Source: Granulosicoccus sp036478565
GTDB lineage: Bacteria > Pseudomonadota > Gammaproteobacteria > Granulosicoccales > Granulosicoccaceae
Direction of reading: 5' to 3'
Length of the DNA: 64,000 nt
Assembly (NCBI GenBank): GCA_965224525.1
Contig: OZ245050.1
Coordinates: 3,534,001 to 3,598,000 of the forward strand
The notes beneath the pieces are model-generated. The model was not told the origin of the DNA, did no database searches, and was given only the letters and a program-made list of their open reading frames with translations. Both the position numbers and the translations under genes were made by a program. Positions 53,410-61,019 of the stretch are shown in pieces (the stretch's first letter is position 1; the number at the start of each line of letters is the position of its first letter).

Positions 53410-54021
53410 ATGTTGCTTATTGGACTCACAGGCGGTATTGCCAGCGGTAAAACACTGGTCGCGAACCGCTTCGCTGAACTTGGCGTACCAGTCATTGATG
53501 CGGACGTGCTTGCGCGTGAAGTCGTGCGGCCGAACAGTGGAGGTCTAGCGGCATTGGTTGAGAAATTTTCAGACTCTATCCTGACCGATAGTGGTGAGCT
53601 GGACAGAGCGGTATTAAGATCAATTATTTTTGCAAAGCCTGATCACCGGAAAACGGTTGAGACCATACTGCATCCGTTGATTCGGCAACTGAGTGATCGT
53701 CGTATTGCCGATGCGGCAGCGGATCAACACGCTTATGCTATCTATGCCATTCCGTTACTGGTGGAAACTGGTCAGCAAGAGCGGTTCGATAGAATTCTGG
53801 TCGTTGATGTGCCGCAACAACTTCAACTTGATCGGTTGATGTCCAGAGACGACAGTACAGAATCACAGGCAGTATCCATCCTGAGCGCACAGGCCAGCCG
53901 CGTGGAAAGGCTTGCCATTGCCGATGATGTTATTGCCAATGACGGAACGATTGAAGAGGCGCATCGCCAGGTTGATGAATTGCATCAGCGTTATATGGCG
54001 CTTGTCGGCAGCTCATCCTGA
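53410..54021 (+). CDS. coaE: Dephospho-CoA kinase
   Basis: A 203-residue P-loop kinase that makes CoA from dephospho-CoA in the final step of the pathway. Walker A is LIGLTGGIASGKTLVANRF, followed by DADVLAREVV, IPLLVETGQQERFDRILVVD and a late RLAIADDVIANDG that is typical of the family. It follows pilD by 44 bases as in many gammaproteobacteria; the usual yacG and zapD genes are not found after it. Confidence 0.95.
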   Translation: MLLIGLTGGIASGKTLVANRFAELGVPVIDADVLAREVVRPNSGGLAALVEKFSDSILTDSGELDRAVLRSIIFAKPDHRKTVETILHPLIRQLSDRRIADAAADQHAYAIYAIPLLVETGQQERFDRILVVDVPQQLQLDRLMSRDDSTESQAVSILSAQASRVERLAIADDVIANDGTIEEAHRQVDELHQRYMALVGSSS

Positions 54022-54114
54022 GCCGACCGGATAGCGCACAATCTGATATATTTATCTTTATTGCTGATTATTTTTATAGTAAAATAAATCATTGACTGAA
54101 ACGGAGTTAGTCAG

Positions 54115-55557
54115 ATGATAGAAGGCATGCTTGCAAGCAACAAATCCCCGGACGATGCGCCACCCAACACAGTGAACCCGGCCTTCGAACACCTCAGTAA
54201 CGAGGCCCTGGAATCGCAGCTCACCCATCACGCCGCCAGTGTTAATGCGGCCAACTGTCAGTTGTTGTTGATGATCGCCGAATTCGATACGCGGCAAGCC
54301 TGGGGCGATGAGGGGGTTCGTTCCTGTGCCCATTGGCTCAACTGGCGATGCGGCGTTTCCATGGGAGCTGCTCGGGAAAAAGTGCGTGTTGCCCATGCAC
54401 TGGCCGCCTTGCCAAAAACAACCGAGGCCTTTGCTACCGGGCAACTCAGCTATTCCAAGGCACGTGCCATCACTCGGGTGGCTACGCCTGGCAACGAAAG
54501 TTGCCTGTTGTCCTATGCAGAGTACGGTTCCGCCAGTCAGGTTGAACGCGTGGTTCGCCTGTATCGCAAGCAGTATCAGGATGCCAATGCCAAAAAGCTC
54601 GGCTACAACGAAGTCATCGTGGCCGCCGATAAACCCGATGCCATCGACCCCGCCGAAGCCGAACGTCAGGGTGCCGCCCATCGGCACGATCACCGTATGC
54701 TCAATACCCACTGGGATGAACACGGCTGTCTGGTGATTCGCGCTCGCCTTACGCCAGAACAAGGGGCAGTCGTATTGAAAGCCATTGACGCAGCCGTTGA
54801 ATCCCTGAAACAGGATACAGGTACAGAATCACACGACAAAAACGTTTCCGCGGGAACGCATCAGCTCGATAGTGATTCCGCCTTACGCCATGCTGGCAAT
54901 CGACGGGCCGATGCCCTGGTGCTCATGGCGGAGTCCCTGTTGCAAAACGGCCACGCCAGCTCCAAAACCGCTGACCGGTTCCAGGTGGTGGTGCACGTTG
55001 ACCAACAGGTGCTGGCAAAACACATCCACACCAGCCTGAATGGTGAGCCTGATTGCTTTATTGAAAATCAGGTGGCCCTGCCTGTCGATACCGCGCGCCG
55101 GTTAAGTTGTGATTGCAAACTGGTGGCCGCCTTGTGTGACGGCACAGAGCCTTTGGCCATCGGCCGTCGAGGACGTGGCATCACACCGGCCATTGAGCGT
55201 GCCTTGCAAATCCGTGATGGTCATTGTCAGTTTCCGGGCTGCGCCAGCAAGCACCATCTGGATGCCCATCACATTATCCACTGGGCCAATGGCGGGGAAA
55301 CCTCACTGGATAACCTGATGCAGGTATGCCATCACCATCACAAACTACTGCATGAAGGCGGCTTCAATGTTCGAATAATCAAAGGCAAGCGGGTCTTTAC
55401 CCGGCCCGATGGCAGCGTGTTGCCTACCCTGCCACGGGTGAAAAAATCCATCGCTGCCATTGTCGACACCGGCAAGGATGTGTGGTCCTGGTGTGGTCAA
55501 TCAATGGACTACAGCTCGGCGCTCTATAGCCTGCACTTTGATACTGTAAACTGCTGA
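54115..55557 (+). CDS. DUF222-HNH endonuclease family protein
   Basis: A 480-residue protein with an N-terminal DUF222 region (SCAHWLNWRCGVSMGAAREK, then VRVAHALAALPKTTEAF) and a C-terminal HNH nuclease domain (GHCQFPGCASKHHLDAHHII, then HWANGGETSLDNL and CHHHHKLLHEGG), with zinc-binding cysteines and catalytic histidines. This family is abundant in actinobacteria (the 13E12-type repeats) and behaves like a mobile or selfish gene, though its function is unproven. GGAG precedes ATG 54115. It separates coaE from gltA and may be a late arrival. Confidence 0.87.
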   Translation: MIEGMLASNKSPDDAPPNTVNPAFEHLSNEALESQLTHHAASVNAANCQLLLMIAEFDTRQAWGDEGVRSCAHWLNWRCGVSMGAAREKVRVAHALAALPKTTEAFATGQLSYSKARAITRVATPGNESCLLSYAEYGSASQVERVVRLYRKQYQDANAKKLGYNEVIVAADKPDAIDPAEAERQGAAHRHDHRMLNTHWDEHGCLVIRARLTPEQGAVVLKAIDAAVESLKQDTGTESHDKNVSAGTHQLDSDSALRHAGNRRADALVLMAESLLQNGHASSKTADRFQVVVHVDQQVLAKHIHTSLNGEPDCFIENQVALPVDTARRLSCDCKLVAALCDGTEPLAIGRRGRGITPAIERALQIRDGHCQFPGCASKHHLDAHHIIHWANGGETSLDNLMQVCHHHHKLLHEGGFNVRIIKGKRVFTRPDGSVLPTLPRVKKSIAAIVDTGKDVWSWCGQSMDYSSALYSLHFDTVNC

Positions 55558-55871
55558 CGGGCATCACGATGGGAAACATTCTACCTTTCCGTAAAAAGGC
55601 GGCCGTCAAGGGCAAGACCCTATCAAGAAAGGCAAGCTGGTAACCGTTGAACGCTGCACTCGTTGTAAAAAAGAGCGTGTCCGGTTGTTGTAGGTGCAGA
55701 GGCTTTTGTGTCGTTGTACAGTTGGGAATCTGCCAGGCAAAAGGGTCGTAGTCGCTGTAGTGTTACCGGCAAGAGTGCTGACGTTGCGTTAGACTCTACC
55801 AGGTCTCATTCCAGCAGTTGCCTAAACTGCTGCTCAGCGGCTGATTGCGCCGCCCCTTCCGAGGATCAACC
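55558..55871. other. Gap between the HNH gene and gltA
   Basis: These 314 bases hold the broken small gene at 55569-55693 and the gltA leader. A short inverted repeat, CAGCAGTTG near 55813 and a partial complement near 55825, precedes gltA; no clear promoter was recognised. Confidence 0.5.
55569..55693 (+). pseudogene. Fragment of a small zinc-ribbon-like protein, frameshifted
   Basis: An ATG at 55569 opens MGNILPFRKKAAVKGKTLSR and stops soon after. In another frame, beginning near 55622, the sequence reads KKGKLVTVERCTRCKKERVR then LL and a stop at 55691-55693. The two parts together look like a small protein with a basic N-terminus and a C-terminal CxxC, of a kind I recall as about 60 residues with further residues between the halves. 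An internal deletion plus frameshift would explain this. Confidence 0.4.
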
Positions 55872-57158
55872 ATGACCAAGCACGCCACACTGTCCATTGA
55901 CGGCAATACCATTGATTTGCCCATAGTCGAAGGCAGTGAGGCCGAACGTGGCCTGGATGTTGCCAAACTGCGCTCGACAACCGGCTGCATCACTCTGGAC
56001 CCGGGCTATGGCAATACCGGCAGTTGCGAGAGCGCCATCACCTTCATTGATGGTGACAAGGGAATACTGCGCTATCGCGGGATACCCATCGAGCAATTTG
56101 AGCAGAGCCCGAATTTTGCCGAGGTTTGCTGGTTGCTGATATTTGGTGACCTGCCAAACAAGCAGGAATACGATATGTTCAGCGGCTTGTTGACCAACCA
56201 CGCCATGATCAACGAATCGATGAAGCATCATTTTGAAGGCTTCCCGAGCAAAGCGCCGCCGATGGCAATTCTGTCCGCCATGATCAACGCCCTGTCCTGC
56301 TTCCACCCCGAGATGAACGATGCAACAACCGAGGATGAGTTTCAGCTGGTTGCAGCTCGGCTTATCAGTAAGATTCGCACGATTGCCGCCTTCGCCTATC
56401 GCAACTCCATCGGGCGGCCCTATAACTACCCTGACCCTCACCAGCCCTATGTCGCCAACTTTCTGCACATGATGTTCTCTGAACCCTATGCGCCGAACGA
56501 ATGCGATGAAATTGTCCGCATTGCCTTGAATCTCGTGCTCATTCTGCATGCCGATCACGAACAGAATTGCAGCACTTCAACCGTACGCATGGTCGGTAGT
56601 AGCGGCGCCAATGTGTTTGCCTCCTGCGCAGCTGGTGTTTGTGCCCTGTGGGGGCCATTGCATGGCGGTGCCAATGTTGCAGTACTGGAGATGCTGCAAC
56701 AGATTCATGAAGGTAGCACCAGTGTCGAGCAATACATGGAACTGGCCAAAGACAAGAACAGCGGCATCAGGCTGATGGGCTTTGGACACCGGGTGTACAA
56801 GAATTTCGACCCGCGAGCAAAAATTCTGCAGAACGTGGCCGACAAGTTGCTGGCTCATCTTGGCATCGACGACCCGTTACTCAATGTCGCTCGCAAGCTT
56901 GAGGAAATCGCTCTGAGCGATTCGTACTTTATTGAACGCAAGCTGTATCCGAACGTCGATTTTTACAGCGGCATCATCCTGCGCGCACTGGGCATACCCG
57001 TCAGTATGTTTACCGTCATATTTTCAATCGGCCGCATGCCGGGCTGGATTGCGCACTGGCGTGAACAACAAAAGGCGGAAGGGCGCATATCTCGGCCAAG
57101 GCAAATTTATACCGGCCCAACTTTGAGAGACTATATGCCGATAGCGGAGCGTGGTTGA
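55872..57158 (+). CDS. gltA: Citrate synthase (type II)
   Basis: A 428-residue hexameric-type citrate synthase joining oxaloacetate and acetyl-CoA. Catalytic residues are in LHADHEQNCSTSTVR (His), MGFGHRVYKNFDPRAKIL (His) and LYPNVDFYSGIILRAL (Asp). ATG 55872 follows GAGG by a normal distance; an in-frame ATG at 55845 is less likely. Its last codons run into the open frame of the next gene, whose real start is later. Confidence 0.96.
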   Translation: MTKHATLSIDGNTIDLPIVEGSEAERGLDVAKLRSTTGCITLDPGYGNTGSCESAITFIDGDKGILRYRGIPIEQFEQSPNFAEVCWLLIFGDLPNKQEYDMFSGLLTNHAMINESMKHHFEGFPSKAPPMAILSAMINALSCFHPEMNDATTEDEFQLVAARLISKIRTIAAFAYRNSIGRPYNYPDPHQPYVANFLHMMFSEPYAPNECDEIVRIALNLVLILHADHEQNCSTSTVRMVGSSGANVFASCAAGVCALWGPLHGGANVAVLEMLQQIHEGSTSVEQYMELAKDKNSGIRLMGFGHRVYKNFDPRAKILQNVADKLLAHLGIDDPLLNVARKLEEIALSDSYFIERKLYPNVDFYSGIILRALGIPVSMFTVIFSIGRMPGWIAHWREQQKAEGRISRPRQIYTGPTLRDYMPIAERG

Positions 57159-57219
57159 TAGTCCTGGCCCAGGGCTGCCATCGCAGAAAGAGAAACCACA
57201 ACAATACAAGGGCAAGACA

Positions 57220-58071
57220 ATGCTGCGCACGGCGACTTTAGTATTCTGCCTCGCTGTTTGGATGTCAGCCTGTAGCGGCGAATCGTCGACGCCAGTGCAG
57301 GTCGATCCAGGGCAACCTGACACTGGCGTACTCTTCGGTGTACTGTCTATTCAGGAACACGCTGGAAAACGCGTCATTGATGCCTGGTTTACTGACAATG
57401 ATGTTGCTCGGTTGCCTGTGGCCGCCGATTGGCTGCATGAGCTTGACAGTTGCAACCTTGTTTATCAGCAAGGCGAAAGCGCAGCCGGCAAGTTGTGGGA
57501 GCGAGCCGCTGCCGACGCCCCGCTAGACTGGCGTCACACCCGCTCGGTCGGTGACAAACTTTTTTTATCATCGCGTGGTGGTAACTATGCGACGTTGCAG
57601 ATACAGCAACACGGCAGTTTGATTGTTTACTCTACCCCACAGCGGTGGTTTAGCATTCCAATACCGACTGACACTACCTTGGAGATACCCGGCAGTGAAC
57701 AATTTCATTCTTTGACGCAACTGGGTATTCAACCATTGCAGCCGTTGATCATGCTCAGTCCGGCTGATGCAATACTTGCCAACCCAGGCGATGCGATCAC
57801 CTGGCAGCCCTCTGCTCATCCGGGTGATCGAGTCACACTACTGGTCTCTGTCATTGGTGACAATGACACTGAACTTGCAGATGGAACCCTGCACTGCACT
57901 CTTGAGGATGACGGATCGTTTACTCTACCGATAGCACTGCAAACCAAGCTGGAAAAATCGGTACATTCGATAGCCGTATTTCTATCGCGCGAGCGCCGGA
58001 CCATGCATGTTGCCGGAGACTCCGGCTTGCGTGTTATTCAAAGTAGCTACTCGCAGCCTGACGCACCCTAG
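57220..58071 (+). CDS. Lipoprotein of unknown function
   Basis: A 283-residue protein with a lipoprotein signal: MLRTATLVFCLAVWMSACSG, cysteine at residue 18. I recognise no domain in the rest; it appears beta-rich, with a C-terminal half (PGDAITWQPSAHPGDRVTLL, TLHCTLEDDGSFTLPI) that could be an immunoglobulin-like fold. I place the start at ATG 57220, not at 57151, since the signal peptide begins there. It overlaps the convergent beta-helix gene by 4 bases. It may be co-transcribed with gltA. Confidence 0.72.
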   Translation: MLRTATLVFCLAVWMSACSGESSTPVQVDPGQPDTGVLFGVLSIQEHAGKRVIDAWFTDNDVARLPVAADWLHELDSCNLVYQQGESAAGKLWERAAADAPLDWRHTRSVGDKLFLSSRGGNYATLQIQQHGSLIVYSTPQRWFSIPIPTDTTLEIPGSEQFHSLTQLGIQPLQPLIMLSPADAILANPGDAITWQPSAHPGDRVTLLVSVIGDNDTELADGTLHCTLEDDGSFTLPIALQTKLEKSVHSIAVFLSRERRTMHVAGDSGLRVIQSSYSQPDAP

Positions 58072-59309
58072 TCAACAATCGATACCCCCTTGCCAAGGTT
58101 ACGTAACCTTGGCGGTCGAGTTGAGTCGATTCTATTGTTATTGAACATCAACCCCTCCAGCACACCACTCGCAGCGTTGCCCAGACCACCAGTGGATATT
58201 TCATAGGGCACACATTTATCGCGCGCCACAATAAGATTATTGCTGATGGTGTTCGGACCATCCATTACCACTAGAGATGTACCTTCCCGACAGACAAACA
58301 CATTACCATCTATCAGATTGTCCTGAGCAGTATCGGTGAACAGGCCAGGCAAGCCATGCAACGACTGGCACCAGCCCAATGAGTGCCTACGCCCTTGTCG
58401 AGACGCTATCTGAACACCGGCAATACCCGAATGCACGAAGACATTGTCAATAATTCGGTTGTTATTTGACGGAGTGGAACGCTCAACAGGGCACACTGTA
58501 CCTTTCAGTTCGCCACAGTTCTGATACAGATAGATCCCTCCTTCGCGATTATTTACAAACAACGTATCGCGAATTTCACTGTCGTAGGTTGAGTCGAGAG
58601 CCACAGCCTCGCGGCTAAGGTTATTAGTGATGATGGAATCAATTATGGAAATACGATGACTGCCTGCTTCAGAATAGATGGCAATGCGTTTGGTCTGATC
58701 TATGTGAACACGCTGAATCGTTACGTCACGACTGTAGTTACCAACATAGATACCCACGCCGCCACCCTGGATTATGAGGTCTTCGAGCAGAATATTGTGA
58801 TGCCCGAGCGGTAGCACCTCACCCTCATCCAACACGCCGTCTGCGCCAAGTTCGCCACCGAAAAAGCGGATCATTTGCACGGCCACAACCGACGATTTGC
58901 TACGCATCGTGCAATTTCGTACGGTGATATCAGATAAGGATTCATCATCACGCAAACGAACAAACGGGATTTTCCGGTTTTCCGACTGACCATGATGAAT
59001 GGTTCCGCCAGCGCAATCCAGCGTTTTGCCCGACTGATCGAAGTAGGCCGAAACTGGAATCGGCGGCTGATCCTGGCAGAAAGTTAAATCAGTGTCCATA
59101 ACCACGCAAGTATGACCTTCAAGATCACTTGCTGACAAACAGCCGGGAAATTCACTGGCCTGGCGCACAATCGTGCATTCGTTAATCCGGTTATCGGTGT
59201 GTGGTAACGCGCAGTCAATAGGCTTGTTATCTGCAGCCAAAACGCTCATGCAGCTCGTTAATAACAGACCATACAGGACGCAAAAGGCGGGGATATAGGA
59301 ATAGATCAT
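58068..59309 (-). CDS. Secreted right-handed beta-helix protein
   Basis: A 413-residue protein with an N-terminal signal peptide (FCVLYGLLLTSCMSVLAADN, cut near residue 26) and a parallel beta-helix made of short repeats such as HHNILLEDLIIQGGGVGIYV and RVHIDQTKRIAIYSEAG (about 100-380). It has many cysteines, which suits an exported protein with disulfides. Relatives include polysaccharide-degrading or -binding proteins. It lies 18 bases after mutT on the same strand, at the end of the secA-argJ-mutT run. Function unknown. Confidence 0.75.
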   Translation of the reverse strand: MIYSYIPAFCVLYGLLLTSCMSVLAADNKPIDCALPHTDNRINECTIVRQASEFPGCLSASDLEGHTCVVMDTDLTFCQDQPPIPVSAYFDQSGKTLDCAGGTIHHGQSENRKIPFVRLRDDESLSDITVRNCTMRSKSSVVAVQMIRFFGGELGADGVLDEGEVLPLGHHNILLEDLIIQGGGVGIYVGNYSRDVTIQRVHIDQTKRIAIYSEAGSHRISIIDSIITNNLSREAVALDSTYDSEIRDTLFVNNREGGIYLYQNCGELKGTVCPVERSTPSNNNRIIDNVFVHSGIAGVQIASRQGRRHSLGWCQSLHGLPGLFTDTAQDNLIDGNVFVCREGTSLVVMDGPNTISNNLIVARDKCVPYEISTGGLGNAASGVLEGLMFNNNRIDSTRPPRLRNLGKGVSIVD

Positions 59310-59327
59310 CGGTTGAATAGTACCAAA

Positions 59328-59726
59328 TTACGAGTTTGAACAGCCTGCAAGCAACTCGTCAACAATCAGTCGATTGGCTGCGGGGATTTCCAGCTTATCC
59401 AGGTCACAAACAGGCACCCACTGAACGGTCTGCCCTTCCCTGCCCTGTGCTATGCCACTGAACTCCGTGACATCATAGAAGTGTAATCGTACTGCTTTAT
59501 CGGCATAACGATGTTCGATGATGCGCCGGAACTGGAATGTTTTCGGAGTCAGGTTGATCTCTTCCAGCAACTCTCTGGATAAAGCTGCTTCCAGCGTCTC
59601 GTCGCCCTCCTGTTTGCCACCCGGGAATTCCCAGCGACCACCCTGATGCTGCTCCGGTTTACGCAGTGCCAGCAAGACAGATTGCTGATCAGAATTAAAG
59701 ATGATTCCAGCGACGACGTTAATCAC
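59328..59726 (-). CDS. mutT: 8-oxo-dGTP diphosphatase (MutT)
   Basis: A 132-residue Nudix hydrolase that removes oxidised dGTP. The Nudix box runs from GGKQEGDETLEAAL to SRELLEEINL with all catalytic glutamates, and the start MINVVAGIIFNSDQQSVLLA is typical of MutT. The secA-argJ-mutT order is common in pseudomonads and relatives. Confidence 0.93.
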   Translation of the reverse strand: MINVVAGIIFNSDQQSVLLALRKPEQHQGGRWEFPGGKQEGDETLEAALSRELLEEINLTPKTFQFRRIIEHRYADKAVRLHFYDVTEFSGIAQGREGQTVQWVPVCDLDKLEIPAANRLIVDELLAGCSNS

Positions 59727-59744
59727 GAATAACCGCTCAGCACT

Positions 59745-60992
59745 TCAACTACGATAATCCGCATTAATGCTCACATAATCATGTGACAAGTCGCTGGTAT
59801 AGACCTCTGCCACGGCATCCCCGCGTGCAAGATCAATGTTGATATCAATCTCTGACTTCGCCATAATTTCAGCGCCCCGCTTTTCGCTATACCCCTCGGC
59901 AATGCCACCGTTTTGAAAGGCACAAAGATCACCCAGATTGATCGTAACGCCCGCCGGGTCAAGTGCATCAATATCCGCCTTGCCGACAGCCATCAGTAAT
60001 CGTCCTACGTTGGCATCGCTGGCAAACAGAGCGGTCTTTACCAATGGCGAGTTGGCGACAGCGTAGGCAACTGTCTTGCACTCGTTTGTATTGCGACCAC
60101 CCGTTACTCTTACCGTAATGAATTTGCTCGCGCCTTCCGCATCACGAATGATGGCTTGTGCAAGGTCACGGCATACGGTGGTTAGCGCATCAAGAAACGC
60201 CGGCCAGGCCACATCCGATGAAGACAATGCAACTCCCTGCCCGGTCGCACTCAGCAAGCAGGCATCATTGGTTGACGTGTCACTGTCGACCGTTATCGCA
60301 TTGAACGACCCGTCGACAGCGCTTCGCAGGGCGTTGTCACAATCAGCTGCGGACACAGCTGCATCGGTAAACACATAGGCCAGCATGGTCGCCATATTCG
60401 GCTGGATCATACCAGCGCCCTTTGCCATACCGGTGATGGTGATGGTTTGCCCATTGACGACGACTGTCTGAGAAGTCAGTTTCGGTTCAGTATCGGTCGT
60501 CATGATACCGCGTGCTGCTGATTGCCATGCCTCAATACTGTTAGCTTCAGAACCAGTGACTACAGAATCTTGCAATGCTCTGGCGGCAGCTGAGATGCCG
60601 CTACGCATTTTTTCATCCGGCAGCAGCTGACCAATGACACCGGTTGAAAAAGGCAGAACCGTGCCTGCTCCCAGTGACAAAGCACCCGCCACTGCCTGGC
60701 AATGACCGCGAGCCATGTCGATACCTGGGCTACCGGTTCCGGCATTGGCATTGCCGGCATTGATCAACATTGCGCGTACCGCGCCCTGATTGTTCCTCAG
60801 ATACTCCTTACATAGCGTAACCGGGGCAGCGCAAAACGCATTCTGCGTAAAGACTGCCGCAGTTCGGTTTGTTTCAGACAAACAAATCAACACCAGGTCG
60901 TTCGAACCATCGGGCTTGATTCCAGCCGCTACGGTGCTCAGCGATACACCTGCAACGGCAAGACCTGGGGCTAAAGCAAGGTTGACAGGCAT
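59745..60992 (-). CDS. argJ: Glutamate N-acetyltransferase / amino-acid acetyltransferase ArgJ
   Basis: A 415-residue ornithine acetyltransferase of the arginine pathway. It is made as a precursor that cleaves itself before the threonine in the KGAGMIQPNMATMLAYV segment (about residues 190-206). Other marks are INAGNANAGTGSPG and VDSDTSTNDACLLSATGQ. It transfers the acetyl group from N-acetylornithine to glutamate, and possibly also makes N-acetylglutamate from acetyl-CoA. It lies 27 bases after secA and 18 before mutT. Confidence 0.95.
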   Translation of the reverse strand: MPVNLALAPGLAVAGVSLSTVAAGIKPDGSNDLVLICLSETNRTAAVFTQNAFCAAPVTLCKEYLRNNQGAVRAMLINAGNANAGTGSPGIDMARGHCQAVAGALSLGAGTVLPFSTGVIGQLLPDEKMRSGISAAARALQDSVVTGSEANSIEAWQSAARGIMTTDTEPKLTSQTVVVNGQTITITGMAKGAGMIQPNMATMLAYVFTDAAVSAADCDNALRSAVDGSFNAITVDSDTSTNDACLLSATGQGVALSSSDVAWPAFLDALTTVCRDLAQAIIRDAEGASKFITVRVTGGRNTNECKTVAYAVANSPLVKTALFASDANVGRLLMAVGKADIDALDPAGVTINLGDLCAFQNGGIAEGYSEKRGAEIMAKSEIDINIDLARGDAVAEVYTSDLSHDYVSINADYRS

Positions 60993-61019
60993 CGGTAGCG
61001 TCCAGCAGTCTGAATTGCC

